NCBI RefSeq assembly: GCF_000373625.1 | Contig: NZ_KB891997.1 | Location: 186,001 to 250,000 of the forward strand | Length of the DNA stretch: 64,000 nt | Direction of reading: 5' to 3' | Source: Streptomyces sp. LaPpAH-108 | GTDB lineage: Bacteria > Actinomycetota > Actinomycetes > Streptomycetales > Streptomycetaceae | In this document: positions 43,127-53,400 of the stretch, piece by piece | Layout: the number at the start of each line of letters is the position of its first letter | How positions within the stretch are numbered: the stretch's first letter is position 1 | Program-made: the position numbers and the translations under genes | Notes under the pieces: generated by a model | Told to the model about the DNA's origin: nothing | What the model saw: only the letters and a program-made list of their open reading frames with translations | Database searches by the model: none

Positions 43127-44350
43127 GCCGTTCAGGCGCACCGGCAGCTCGAAGAGGTCGTTCTGGGTGACCACCGGCTTGTTGCGCAGGTCGGCGGCCG
43201 GGACCGCGAGGTCGAGGTGGGGGAAGCGGGCGTAGAGCGCGGGCAGGGCGACCCCCGCCTCCAGGCGGGAGAGCGCCGCGCCGGGGCACACGTGCGGGCC
43301 GTGGCCGAAGGAGATGTGCCGGTTCTTCGTCTCGCGGGTGATGTCGAACTCCCCGGCGCTCGGCCCGTGCGCCTCCTCGTCGCGGCCGATCGCGCCGTAC
43401 GACACGATCAGCGCGTCGCCCGCCGGGATGACCTTGTCGCCGACCGGCACGTCCTCGGTGGCGAAGCGGATCAGCACGTGCGAGGTAGGGGTGGACCAGC
43501 GCAGGGTCTCCTCGACGACCGCGGACCAGTCGGCCTCGCCGGACAGGACCAGGGCGCGCTGGTCGGGGTGGGTGGAGAGGTTGACGACCGCGTTGACGAT
43601 CAGCGAGATCGTGGTCTCGTGACCGGCGGCCACCATCAGCTGGAGGGTGGAGACGATCTCCTCGTCGGTGAGATGGTCGCCGTCCGCCGAGGCGCGGATC
43701 AGCGCGCTGGTGAGGTCGTCGCCCGGCTCGGCGCGTTTCGCCGCCACGGTGGCCGCCATGATCCTGGCCAGCTCGGTGAGGGTCGCGAGGACCTCCGCGG
43801 GCGGGGTCTGGGTGGAGAAGAACTTCTCGAACAGCACCTTCAGGCGCGGGAGTTCGGCGGTGTCGATGCCCATGAGGTCGGCGACGACGTACATCGGCAG
43901 CGGGTAGGCGAACGCGGCCTTGAGGTCCACCGTCCCGCCGTCGGCGGGCAGCGCGTCCAGGAGGCCCTGGGTCAGCTTCTCGATGCGCTCGCGCATCAGC
44001 TCCACCCGGCGCGGGGTGAGCGCCTGCGCGACCAGCGTGCGCATCCTGCGGTGGTCGGCGCCGTCCACGGTGAGCATGGAGCGGCCCGGGTTGGCCAGGC
44101 CGATCAGCGGCCAGTCGGCCGGGATCTCACCGCGCCGCCAGGCGCTCCACACGTTGATGTCCTTCACCAGACGCGGGTCGGTGAGCAGCGCCTTGGCCTC
44201 GGCGTGGCGCGTGACCGCCCACACCGGCACACCGCCGGGCAGCTCCACGGCGGCGAGCGGACCGGCCGCGCGCAGGGCCGCGCTCTCGCCGTCCAGGTCG
44301 GTGACGAAGGGATCGAGGGCGATCGGGGACGTCGCGGTACCGGTCGTCAT
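43124..44350 (-). CDS. Cytochrome P450 of the conservon (CYP154-like), cvnF position
   Basis: 408 residues with all P450 hallmarks: I-helix LMVAAGHETT, K-helix EETLRW (normal EXXR), and heme loop SFGHGPHVCPGAALSRLE with the axial Cys. GGGAGG lies 9 bases before the ATG at 44350. It is the last gene of the cvn operon, 101 bases after the first P450. In other conservons a normal P450 (CYP154 class) follows an EXXR-less CYP157; this pair fits. Substrate unknown; electrons would come from ferredoxin and a reductase such as FprA. Confidence 0.9.
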   Translation of the reverse strand: MTTGTATSPIALDPFVTDLDGESAALRAAGPLAAVELPGGVPVWAVTRHAEAKALLTDPRLVKDINVWSAWRRGEIPADWPLIGLANPGRSMLTVDGADHRRMRTLVAQALTPRRVELMRERIEKLTQGLLDALPADGGTVDLKAAFAYPLPMYVVADLMGIDTAELPRLKVLFEKFFSTQTPPAEVLATLTELARIMAATVAAKRAEPGDDLTSALIRASADGDHLTDEEIVSTLQLMVAAGHETTISLIVNAVVNLSTHPDQRALVLSGEADWSAVVEETLRWSTPTSHVLIRFATEDVPVGDKVIPAGDALIVSYGAIGRDEEAHGPSAGEFDITRETKNRHISFGHGPHVCPGAALSRLEAGVALPALYARFPHLDLAVPAADLRNKPVVTQNDLFELPVRLNG

Positions 44351-44451
44351 CGTGACATGCCTCCCAGGCAGGGGTCGGAGTACTGCGCGTCGCGCCGGGG
44401 GCGGCCCCGGACCCGGCCGGAGGGGTCTCCTGCGGCCGGGGTGACGCGAGA

Positions 44452-45657
44452 TCAGAGGGCGGGTACGGGCGTGAACCGGACGGGCAGCTCGGTCAGCCCG
44501 CGCAGCCAGGGCGAGGGCCTGCGGGTCAGGGACTCGGCGGGCACCGCCAGATCGATGTCCGGCAGCCGGTCGAGGACCACCTCGATCCCGGTGCGCGCGA
44601 TCACCTCGGCGATCTCCTGCGCGGGGAACGGGCAGCGGTGCTCGCCGTGCCCGAAGGAGAAGTGCGCGTTGTTGCCACCGGTCAGCGCGGAGGCGTCGGT
44701 GCGCACCTGGGGATCGGAGTTGGCGCCCTGGAGACCGAGCAGCAGCAGATCGCCCGCCCGGATGCGCCGCCCGCCCAGATGGGTGTCGCGGGCCGCCCAG
44801 CGCCCGGCCACGTTCTGGGTAGGGGTGTCCTCCCACAGCACCTCGTTCATCGCCTCGGCGACGCTGTTGCGGCCACCGAACAGCGAGGCGGCGAACCGCT
44901 CGTCGGTCAGCATCAGCCGCAGCGAGTTGCCGATCCAGTCGGCGGTCGGCTGGTGGCCCGCCGCCATCATGACCATCAGGTCCTGGACCAGCTCCTCCTC
45001 GGTGAACCCGCTGCCGTCGGCGAGCATGTGCGACACCACGTCGTCGGCGGGCTCCTTGGCCCGCTCGGCCACCAACCGGGCCATGGAGGACGCCAGATGG
45101 GCCTGGCCCGCGAGCGCCCGCTCCCGGCCGTCGATCATGTCGTTGAGCGCGGTGACGAGCCCCGGACCGTCCTCGTCCGGGAAGCCGTACAGATGCGCCA
45201 GCACCCGTACGGGCAGCAGCCCGGCGTACTGGCCCACCAGGTCCGCCTCGCCCGAGGAGCACAGCGCGTCGATCAGCTCGTCCGCGAACCGCTCGGCCTG
45301 GCCCCGCAGTTCGAAGGGGTCCACCGACTCGAGCGCGTTGCTGACCATCGCGGCGCGCTGGCGGTGCCGTTCGCCGACGGTGTAGAGGATCGACGGCTGG
45401 CGGTGGCCGATCATCGGGAGCAGCGGCCAGTCGTCCGGCACGTTCTCCCACTGGTTCCACAGCTCGGAGTCGCGGCTGAACAGCACCGGATCGCCGGTGA
45501 CCTGATGCAGCTCGCGGTAGCCGAGGACCAGCCACGCGGGCAGGTCCCCGTCGAGCAGCACCGGCACCACGGAGCCGTGGTCGCGGCGCATCTCCCGGTA
45601 CAGACGGGCCGGTTCGGTCTGGAACCGGGGTCCGCCGAGGGGCACGGCGTCGGCCAT
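44452..45657 (-). CDS. cvnE: CYP157-type cytochrome P450 lacking the EXXR motif, cvnE position
   Basis: 401 residues. The heme loop SFGHGEHRCPFPAQ has the axial Cys342, and the I-helix reads MAAGHQPTADWIGN. In the K-helix the invariant Glu-x-x-Arg is replaced by E272-V-L-W275. Loss of this Arg is the defining feature of the CYP157 family, known from Streptomyces conservons. The ATG at 45657 overlaps the cvnD stop by one base (TGATG); a GTG at 45660 (GTGATG) is the alternative. Tight coupling to cvnD argues for a role in the conservon rather than in general metabolism. Confidence 0.88.
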   Translation of the reverse strand: MADAVPLGGPRFQTEPARLYREMRRDHGSVVPVLLDGDLPAWLVLGYRELHQVTGDPVLFSRDSELWNQWENVPDDWPLLPMIGHRQPSILYTVGERHRQRAAMVSNALESVDPFELRGQAERFADELIDALCSSGEADLVGQYAGLLPVRVLAHLYGFPDEDGPGLVTALNDMIDGRERALAGQAHLASSMARLVAERAKEPADDVVSHMLADGSGFTEEELVQDLMVMMAAGHQPTADWIGNSLRLMLTDERFAASLFGGRNSVAEAMNEVLWEDTPTQNVAGRWAARDTHLGGRRIRAGDLLLLGLQGANSDPQVRTDASALTGGNNAHFSFGHGEHRCPFPAQEIAEVIARTGIEVVLDRLPDIDLAVPAESLTRRPSPWLRGLTELPVRFTPVPAL

Positions 45658-46277
45658 CACACCACCTCCGTGGTCGTCAACGGCCCTGCGGCCACGGCGT
45701 ACTGACTGCGCACATGCTCGACCAGGGTGATCAGTACCCGCTTGGCCGACTCGCGGTCACGGGCGTCGCAGTCGATCAGCGGGATCTCCGGATCGAGGTC
45801 CAGGGCGGCACGCACCTCCTCGGAGGCGCGCACCGGGCCGCCGAAGTCGTTGCAGGCCACGATGAACGGCGTGCCGTGGTGTTCCAGACGGTCGATGGCG
45901 TACCAGGAGTCGTCGATGCGCCGGGTGTCCACCAGGACCACCGCGCCCAGGGTGCCGGAGAACAGCCGGTCCCACAGGAACCAGAACCGCTCCTGGCCCG
46001 GCGCCCCGAACAGGTACAGCACATTGCGCGCGTCCAGGGTGATGCGGCCGAAGTCGAAGGCGACGGTCGTCGCGGACTTGCCGCGCACCTGCTCGATGTC
46101 GTCCACCGACGCACCGGCCTGCGTCATCGTCTCCTCGGTGTTGAGGGGACGGATCTCGCTGACCGAGCGGACCAGGGTGGTCTTGCCGACGCCGAAGCCG
46201 CCCACGACGACGATCTTCAGACCGTTGTCGGCGGAGGCACCCAACGGGGTGCGCGCGTCAGAGATTGCGGAGTCCAA
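45657..46277 (-). CDS. cvnD: Conservon Ras-like GTPase
   Basis: 206 residues. Walker A GGFGVGKTT (28-36), switch region with ATTVAFDFGRI, FGAPGQERFWFLWDRLF as the DxxG-equivalent, VACNDFGG as an NKxD-like motif. The protein is a bacterial MglA/ATP-GTP-binding family member that interacts with the roadblock and DUF742 partners of the same operon to relay signals from the sensor ATPase. It overlaps cvnC by 20 bases. Confidence 0.93.
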   Translation of the reverse strand: MDSAISDARTPLGASADNGLKIVVVGGFGVGKTTLVRSVSEIRPLNTEETMTQAGASVDDIEQVRGKSATTVAFDFGRITLDARNVLYLFGAPGQERFWFLWDRLFSGTLGAVVLVDTRRIDDSWYAIDRLEHHGTPFIVACNDFGGPVRASEEVRAALDLDPEIPLIDCDARDRESAKRVLITLVEHVRSQYAVAAGPLTTTEVV

Positions 46278-46605
46278 CGAGCACCTGCTCCAGGATGTCG
46301 GGGTCGGTGATGGCCGGCCGGTGCGGATGGCGTGCGCTGACGCGCCCCTGGGCCAGCAGGTCGCCGAGGAGCACCTTGGTGATGCCGACGGGCAGCCGCA
46401 GCTCGGCGGCGATCTCGACGACCGAGGCGGGGAACTCGGTCATCCGCAGGATCGCCACGTGCTCCGACTGCATACCGGGCGTGGGCGCCGACTCGGCGAC
46501 GACCAGCGTGACCAGGTCGAACGGGTTGTCGGGAGCGGGGCCCACACGTCCCTGCGTGATCGTGTAGAGACGGTCCGGGGCGTCGTCCCTGCCGGGACGG
46601 CTCAT
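46258..46605 (-). CDS. cvnC: Conservon DUF742 protein
   Basis: 115 residues. DUF742 signature: RLYTITQGRVGP, FDLVTLVVA, EHVAILRMTEFPASVVEIAAELRLPVGITKVLLGDLLAQGRV, a winged-helix-like fold. Usually the third component between the roadblock protein and the GTPase. Its ATG overlaps the cvnB stop by four bases. Confidence 0.93.
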   Translation of the reverse strand: MSRPGRDDAPDRLYTITQGRVGPAPDNPFDLVTLVVAESAPTPGMQSEHVAILRMTEFPASVVEIAAELRLPVGITKVLLGDLLAQGRVSARHPHRPAITDPDILEQVLVGLRNL

Positions 46606-47009
46606 GAGGAACGGGGCGGAGCGGTCAGGTGCTCACCGATCTGCTCCACGAGTTCGCTCATGGTGTGGCCCACGACCCCGGGGTCCGCGTCGTCGCTGGT
46701 GATCACCGCCAGATGGGCTCCCGAGCCCGCCTCGACGATGAACAGCACACCGCCGTAGAACTCGGTCATCGCCGAGCGCACCCCGCCGCTGCCGTCCCCG
46801 AACTCCACGGACGCGCCCTGCGACAGGGACTGGATGCCCGCGGCGATCGCGGCGAGCTGGTCGGCCTGGTCGACGGACAGCTCGGGCGAGCGGCACAGCT
46901 TCAGCCCGTCCCGGGACAGCACGAGCGCGTGCTTCGCGCCCGGCGTCCTCTCCAGCAGCCCCTCCAGGAGCCAGGTCAGCTTGTCGTCGGCGGTGGTCGG
47001 GCCGGTCAT
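46602..47009 (-). CDS. cvnB: Conservon roadblock/LC7 domain protein
   Basis: 135 residues. Roadblock/LC7 fold: LTWLLEGLLERTPGAKHALVLSRDGLKLCRSPELSVDQADQLAAIAAGIQSLSQGAS, then YGGVLFIVEAGSGAHLAVITSD. Thought to be a GTPase-activating or scaffold partner of CvnD. The ATG at 47009 overlaps the cvnA stop as ATGA. Confidence 0.93.
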   Translation of the reverse strand: MTGPTTADDKLTWLLEGLLERTPGAKHALVLSRDGLKLCRSPELSVDQADQLAAIAAGIQSLSQGASVEFGDGSGGVRSAMTEFYGGVLFIVEAGSGAHLAVITSDDADPGVVGHTMSELVEQIGEHLTAPPRSS

Positions 47010-49024
47010 GAAGTGGGGCCTTCCGGGTGCGTGGGGTGGTGCTCGGACGAGGAGGAAGAGGCGGCGGGTGAGGCGCCGCCGGGGGATTCGGTGCCGGGGG
47101 CCGCCGCGTCGGCGTGTCCGGCCGCGCGGGCGTCGCCGGGGGCGTCCGCCGGGTGGCCGTGGGCCGGGCTGCCGCCGTTGCCGTTGTCGCCGGGGGAGTC
47201 GTCCGCGGTGGCGCGGGCGCGGGTACGGCGGGTGGCGCCGCCGGTGTGGTCGTGCGCGGGGGTGCGCTCCGCGCGGGCGGGGGGTGCGGCGTCCGCTGTC
47301 GCGGGGGCGTCGGCGGTGTGCGGTGCGGAATCGGCCGGGGGCGTGTCGGACGTGCCCTGCGGGAGGGTGCCGGGCGCTCCGGCGCGGGGCCCGGCGGCCG
47401 TACGGGCCGCGCGGTCGGCGGCCGTGGTCACGCCGTCGGCCTGCGGGAGGGTGCCGGGTGCTCCGGGGTGGAGCCGGGAGGCCGTTCGGGCCGCGTGGTC
47501 GGCGGCCGTGGTCACGTTGTCGCCCTGCGGGCGGGTTCCGGCCGGGGGCTCCTGCGGGGTGCCGTCGCGGCGGGAGCCGTCCGATACGGCGCCGGTGGCG
47601 CGGTCCGCCCCGGTGCCGGTGGCCGGTCCTGCGGAGCCCGACGGCTCGGCCGAGGTGTCCTTCCCCGGACCGCCGGACGGCCGCACGGCCTGGCGGAAAC
47701 TCGTGAAGCGCGCCGCCCGCGTCTTCGCCTCGGCCGGGTCGGGGCCCGGAGCCGGGGCCGGGGTCGCGGCGCGGGAGGCGCGGGAGCGTTCGGCCTCCGC
47801 CAGGGTGCGGCCCCGGCGGCGGCGCGGCAGGTTGTCCGACGCCTCCGGCTCGGGCTCGACGACCCCCGGAAGTGCCGACGGAGGCACCCGCTCCGGCGGG
47901 ACCGGGCTCGTCAGGATGTCCTGCGGGACCAGCATCAGCACACCCGTACCGCCGCGTGCCGAGGGCCGGAAGGAGACCTTGAGGCCGTGCTTGTGGGCCA
48001 GCCGGCCCACCACCGCGAGCCCAAGGCGCGTACCCGTGAGGCCGCCGAGCCCGGACACGTCACCGGTGACCGCACGCTCCGCGCGCCGCAGCTGCACATC
48101 GCCCATCACCAGACCGCTGTCCTCCACGGACACGATGACCCCGGCCGGGACCTCCTCCACGTACACATGGACCTCGGCGGTCGGCGGCGAGAAGTTCGTG
48201 GCGTTGTCCAGGAGTTCGGCCAGCGCGTGCATCACGCCCTCGGCCGCGTGCCCGGCGACGGCGGCGTCGCTGGTGGAGTGCACCCGCACCCGCCGGTAGC
48301 CGCCGATACGCCCCATCGCGCCGCGCAGGATGGACTCCATCGCGATCGGCCGCGCCCAACGGCGCCCCGAACGGGCCCCGGTGAGGACGGCGATGGAGTC
48401 GGCGAGGCGGCCCGCCTGGGCCGTGCGGTGGTCGAGGTGGAGCAGATCGGTGAGCACGTCCTCGTCGGTGTGCCGGTCCTCCATCGCCCGCAGGTCGGCC
48501 AGCGTGGCGGTGGCGAGGGCCTGCATGCGGGCCGCCGCGTTGGAGGTCGCCGAGACCGCCGCCGCCCGCTCGCGCCGGGCCTCCGCCAACTCCTCGCGCA
48601 CCGACTTGAGTTCGGAGCGCAGCTCGTCGAGCGAACCGGCCCCCTCCCGCTCCAGCCGCTGCCGCTCCTCCTTGAACTCCACCCGCTGGGCGGCGAGTTC
48701 GTTGATGAGCCGCTGCTGCTCCCGGCGTGCCTCCTCGGTCTGCCGGTCGCGCTGCTGGGTGAGCCGGGCGATGTCCTCGCTCGCGCCCTCCAGCCGGCGG
48801 TGCAGCAGACGCCCGGCGTGGACGGCGTACGCGGTGCTCGTGGCGGCGGCGGTGAGCAGGACCGTGGCCGCGGTCCCGCACCACAGCAGCGCGTTGCGCG
48901 CGGGGTCCGGCGCGATCGACACCGCCAGGGCGAGCGCGAGCGCCGAGAGGGCGGCGGTCGCGGCGAGCGTGGCGGCGAGCACGCGGAGGGGGGAACGGTC
49001 GCCTGATGGCGTGGGCGCGGTCAT
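47006..49024 (-). CDS. cvnA: Conservon sensor histidine-kinase-like ATPase
   Basis: 672 residues. Two N-terminal membrane helices (about 14-34 and 45-65) without a large outside domain, a coiled coil (75-155, RLTQQRDRQTEEARREQQRL), a phosphoacceptor-like segment (LLHLDHRTAQAGRL) and a GHKL ATPase (about 210-350, ALAELLDNATNFSPP and GLAVVGRLAHKHGL). The last 300 residues are Pro/Ala/Gly-rich and probably unstructured, including a two-copy repeat around TTAADHAARTAS and TTAADRAARTAA. First gene of the operon; promoter candidate at 49140-49169. Confidence 0.92.
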   Translation of the reverse strand: MTAPTPSGDRSPLRVLAATLAATAALSALALALAVSIAPDPARNALLWCGTAATVLLTAAATSTAYAVHAGRLLHRRLEGASEDIARLTQQRDRQTEEARREQQRLINELAAQRVEFKEERQRLEREGAGSLDELRSELKSVREELAEARRERAAAVSATSNAAARMQALATATLADLRAMEDRHTDEDVLTDLLHLDHRTAQAGRLADSIAVLTGARSGRRWARPIAMESILRGAMGRIGGYRRVRVHSTSDAAVAGHAAEGVMHALAELLDNATNFSPPTAEVHVYVEEVPAGVIVSVEDSGLVMGDVQLRRAERAVTGDVSGLGGLTGTRLGLAVVGRLAHKHGLKVSFRPSARGGTGVLMLVPQDILTSPVPPERVPPSALPGVVEPEPEASDNLPRRRRGRTLAEAERSRASRAATPAPAPGPDPAEAKTRAARFTSFRQAVRPSGGPGKDTSAEPSGSAGPATGTGADRATGAVSDGSRRDGTPQEPPAGTRPQGDNVTTAADHAARTASRLHPGAPGTLPQADGVTTAADRAARTAAGPRAGAPGTLPQGTSDTPPADSAPHTADAPATADAAPPARAERTPAHDHTGGATRRTRARATADDSPGDNGNGGSPAHGHPADAPGDARAAGHADAAAPGTESPGGASPAASSSSSEHHPTHPEGPTS

Positions 49025-49413
49025 CGGTCCGGTGGGGTCCTCGCGGCAGATGGCAGATGGCAAGGGGGTGCGGTGAGCGCACGGCGAAGGGGGTCGGGTG
49101 GGTTGACGGAAAAACGACTGTCTCGGTGAACCGGCGGTCACTATACGAGAGTTGGTGATCAAAGTGGAAAGAATGCAGCGGCAGTCCATGAAGTGGACGC
49201 GCAAACCCGTGCGTTGACCGTGAACCGGGTGTCCGGTGCCGTATGCGCATACAGCACCGGACACCGGACGCCGCCGGACCACGCGAGGTTGCGCCCGCCG
49301 GGCCCGATTCTTGTCACGCACCCGCCCCCGCCGAAGATCTTGACGACCGGCCTCCGGCTCGCTGAACTGTGACCGCCGTCCCGCACCCGGGCACGGCCGG
49401 GGGAGGGGGCGAT
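49025..49413. other. Divergent region between cvnA and the rhomboid-like gene
   Basis: 389 bases without a gene. Contains the candidate cvn promoter and, near 49395-49410, the GGGGAGGGGG ribosome site of the rhomboid-like gene. No clear palindrome noticed. Confidence 0.5.
49140..49169 (-). promoter_or_regulatory. Candidate cvn operon promoter
   Basis: Minus strand TTCCAC (49169-49164), 18 bases, TATAGT (49145-49140). The -10 is good, the -35 moderate; the surrounding 60 bases are AT-rich for this genome. It gives a leader of about 110 bases. Confidence 0.45.
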
Positions 49414-50367
49414 GTGTGGGTCGGGGCTGCCGGGAACGACCGGGCATCGCGTCTCATGAACGGGGGCGGGCACACCCCGGTGCACAGGGGCGGGCACACC
49501 CCCGCGATCCGCGGCGCGCTCGCGCGGCTCGCCCGGGGCACCGGACGCGTGCTGCGGGGCGAGTGGCACGCCATCGTCGTCGACCCGGTGCGCAGACTCG
49601 CCCACCGGGGGCTCTCGGGGCTCCTGCTGGCGTTCGTCGCCGCCTTCGGGGTCATCTTCTTCCACGACCTCGCCCAGCACCCGGCCGGTGCCGACTGGGT
49701 GCGCCGCCTCGGCGGGGTCACCGCCGACCTGCCCCTGGGGCTGTCCCTGCTGCGCACTCCCGTCTCGCTCTACGTCCCCGCGCTCGACCTCCCGGTCTGG
49801 GCGGGCATCACCCAGCTCTTCCTGGCCTTCGCGCTCGCCGAACTCGTCCTCGGCCGCGCCCGCACCCTCTTCATCAGCTACGCCACCACCCTGGCCGGCA
49901 CCCTCACCGCGCGGGCGATGATCGCGCTCGGCCCCGACGCCTGGTGGGGTCTCGGGCTGCCGCCCGAGGCGGGGCAGGTGCTCGACACCGGTCCCTCGGC
50001 GGCGGTCGTGGGCCTGTTCACCTATCTGGCGGTGGTCCGCCGGGCGCCCGTGGTTTTCACTCTGACAGGCGGATCGATGGTGTGGGAGTCCATCGCCGTC
50101 CCCAACCTCGCGGGCCGCGAGCACCTGATCGCCGTGGGCGCCGCCGTCGTACTCGGCGTCCTGCACACCCACGGCACCCGGCCGCGCCACCTCCTGCGAT
50201 CCCTGGCAATGCGGCGCGTACGGCCCCCGGCGGTACGACACGACATCCCCCGCACCCCCGCCCCGGTCCCTCCTCCGCCCCTTCCCGCGCCCGCACGCGC
50301 GGTCACGTCGGCAGGGCCACGTCAATGTGACGGTTTTCGCACCTCGACCGGAGCGGGCACCCCCTAG
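49414..50367 (+). CDS. Rhomboid-like membrane protein
   Basis: 317 residues from a GTG with GGGGAGGGGG upstream. About six membrane helices (from residue 65 to 245). The order matches a rhomboid core: LSGLLLAFVAAFGVIFFHDLAQH, ITQLFLAFALAELVLG, then DTGPSAAVVGLFTYLAV in the place of the Ser-bearing GxSG and VVLGVLHTHG in the place of the His helix. The motif reads G-P-S-A, so it may be an active intramembrane protease or a pseudoprotease; the sequence alone does not decide. The C-terminus is Pro/Arg-rich. A second possible start is the ATG at 49456. Confidence 0.72.
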   Translation: MWVGAAGNDRASRLMNGGGHTPVHRGGHTPAIRGALARLARGTGRVLRGEWHAIVVDPVRRLAHRGLSGLLLAFVAAFGVIFFHDLAQHPAGADWVRRLGGVTADLPLGLSLLRTPVSLYVPALDLPVWAGITQLFLAFALAELVLGRARTLFISYATTLAGTLTARAMIALGPDAWWGLGLPPEAGQVLDTGPSAAVVGLFTYLAVVRRAPVVFTLTGGSMVWESIAVPNLAGREHLIAVGAAVVLGVLHTHGTRPRHLLRSLAMRRVRPPAVRHDIPRTPAPVPPPPLPAPARAVTSAGPRQCDGFRTSTGAGTP

Positions 50368-50443
50368 TGTTTCCGCGAGATACCGGGGCAGGGCTTGGCT
50401 GACACGATGGTGTACGTCGCCGGCAGGCTGAAGGGAATCCGAG

Positions 50444-53400
50444 ATGTTCCGCAAGGTGCTGGTCGCCAACCGGGGAGAGATCGCGATCCGGGCGTTCCGC
50501 GCGGCCTTCGAGCTGGGCGCGCGCACGGTCGCCGTGTTCCCCTACGAGGACCGCAACTCGCTGCACCGGCTCAAGGCCGACGAGGCGTACGAGATCGGGG
50601 AGCAGGGGCACCCCGTGCGGGCCTATCTCTCCGTCGACGAGATCGTGTCGGCCGCCCGCCGGGCCGGAGCCGACGCCGTCTACCCCGGCTACGGCTTCCT
50701 CTCGGAGAACCCCGAGCTGGCCCGCGCCTGCGAGGAGGCGGGCATCACCTTCGTCGGCCCGAGCGCCGCCACCCTGGAACTCACCGGCAACAAGGCTCGC
50801 GCGGTCGCCGCCGCCCGCGCCGCCGGAGTCCCCGTCCTCGCCTCCTGCGCGCCCTCCGACGACGTGGACGAACTGGTGCGCGCCGCAGACGAGATCGGCT
50901 TCCCGGTCTTCGTGAAGGCCGTCGCGGGCGGCGGCGGCCGGGGCATGCGCCGGGTGGAGGACCCCGCCCAGCTGCGCGAGTCCATCGAGGCCGCCTCCCG
51001 CGAGGCCGCCTCCGCCTTCGGCGACCCGACCGTCTTCCTGGAGAAGGCCGTCGTGGACCCCCGCCACATCGAGGTGCAGATCCTCGCCGACGGCGACGGG
51101 AACGTCATCCACCTCTACGAGCGCGACTGCTCGGTGCAGCGTCGCCACCAGAAGGTCATCGAGCTGGCCCCCGCGCCCAATCTCGACCCCGAGCTGCGCG
51201 ACCGCATCTGCGCCGACGCCGTGCGCTTCGCCCGCGAGATCGGCTACCGCAACGCGGGCACCGTGGAGTTCCTGCTCGACCGCGACGGCCGCCACGTCTT
51301 CATCGAGATGAACCCGCGCATCCAGGTCGAGCACACGGTGACCGAGGAGGTCACCGATGTCGACCTGGTCCAGGCCCAGTTGCGCATCGCGGCCGGTGAG
51401 ACCCTAGCCGACCTCGGACTCTCCCAGGACCGGATCACCCTGCGCGGCGCGGCCCTGCAGTGCCGGATCACCACCGAGGACCCCGCCAACGGCTTCCGCC
51501 CCGACACCGGCCGGATCAGCGCGTACCGCTCGCCGGGCGGCTCCGGCATCCGGCTGGACGGCGGAACCACCCACGCGGGCACGGAGATCAGCGCCCACTT
51601 CGACTCCATGCTGGTCAAACTCACCTGCCGGGGACGGGACTTCCCGACCGCCGTCGGCCGTGCCCGGCGCGCGGTGGCCGAGTTCCGCATCCGGGGCGTG
51701 GCCACCAACATCCCCTTCCTGCAAGCGGTCCTGGACGACCCGGACTTCCGCGCGGGGCGGGTCACCACCTCGTTCATCGAGGAACGCCCGCAACTCCTGA
51801 CGGCACGTCATTCCGCCGACCGGGGCAGCAAGCTGCTCACCTATCTGGCCGACGTCACGGTCAACAAGCCGCACGGCGAGCGCCCCGAGCTGCCCGACCC
51901 GGTCACCAAGCTGCCGCAGGTCCCGACGGGCGAACCCCCGGCCGGTTCCCGGCAGTTGCTCGTCGGTCTCGGCCCCGAGGGCTTCGCCCGCCATCTGCGC
52001 GAGTCACGTACCCTCGGCGTCACCGACACCACCTTCCGCGACGCCCACCAGTCGCTGCTCGCCACCCGGGTGCGCACCAAGGACCTCCTCGCCGCCGCCC
52101 CGGCCGTCGCGCACACCCTGCCGCATCTGCTCTCCGTGGAGTGCTGGGGCGGCGCGACCTACGACGTGGCGCTGCGCTTCCTCGCCGAGGACCCCTGGGA
52201 GCGGCTGGCCGCGCTGCGCGAGGCGATCCCCAACATCTGCCTCCAGATGCTGCTGCGCGGCCGCAACACCGTCGGCTACACGCCCTACCCGACCGAGGTC
52301 ACCGACGCCTTCGTGCAGGAGGCCGCCGCCACCGGCATCGACATCTTCCGCATCTTCGACGCGCTCAACGACGTGGACCAGATGCGCCCCGCCATCGAGG
52401 CCGTACGCGAGACCGGCACCGCCGTCGCCGAGGTCGCCCTCTGCTACACCGCCGACCTCAGCGACCCCGGCGAACGGCTCTACACCCTCGACTACTACCT
52501 CCGGCTCGCCGAGCGCATCGTCGAGGCCGGGGCCCATGTCCTGGCGATCAAGGACATGGCGGGCCTGCTGCGCGCACCCGCCGCCGCCCAGCTGGTCACC
52601 GCGCTGCGGAGCGAGTTCGGCCTCCCCGTGCATCTGCACACGCACGACACGGCGGGCGGCCAGCTCGCCACCTACCTCGCCGCGATCCAGGCGGGCGTCG
52701 ACGCGGTGGACGGCGCGGTCGCCTCCATGGCCGGAACCACCTCACAGCCCTCCCTCTCAGCGCTGGTCGCCGCGACCGACCACTCAGAACGGCCCACCGG
52801 GCTCGACCTCGCCGCCGTCGAGGAACTGGAGCCGTACTGGGAGAGCGTGCGCAAGATCTACGCCCCCTTCGAGGCGGGCCTCGCCTCCCCGACCGGGCGC
52901 GTCTACCACCACGAGATCCCCGGCGGCCAGCTCTCCAACCTGCGCACCCAGGCCGTCGCGCTCGGCCTCGGGGACCGCTTCGAGGAGATCGAGGCGATGT
53001 ACGCCGCCGCCGACCGCATCCTCGGCCGACTGGTCAAGGTCACCCCGTCCTCCAAGGTGGTCGGCGACCTCGCCCTGCACCTGGTCGGCGCCGGAGTGTC
53101 ACCGGAGGACTTCGAGGAGACCCCGGACCGCTTCGACATCCCCGACTCGGTGATCGGCTTCCTGCGCGGCGATCTTGGCACCCCGCCCGGCGGCTGGCCC
53201 GAGCCGTTCCGCACCAAGGCCCTGCGCGGCCGTGCCGAGCCCAAGCCGGTGGCCGAGCTGTCCGCCGAGGACCGCGAGGGGCTGGCCAAGGACCGCAGGC
53301 CCACCCTCAACCGGCTGCTCTTCCCCGGGCCCACCCGCGAGTTCGAGACCCACCGCCAGACCTACGGCGACACCGGCGTCCTGGACAGCAAGTCCTTCTT

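Noticed and set aside
43124-49024. Biosynthetic gene cluster because of two P450s
   Set aside because: The neighbours are exactly the cvnABCD signalling genes with overlapping starts and stops, so this is a conservon and not a natural-product cluster.
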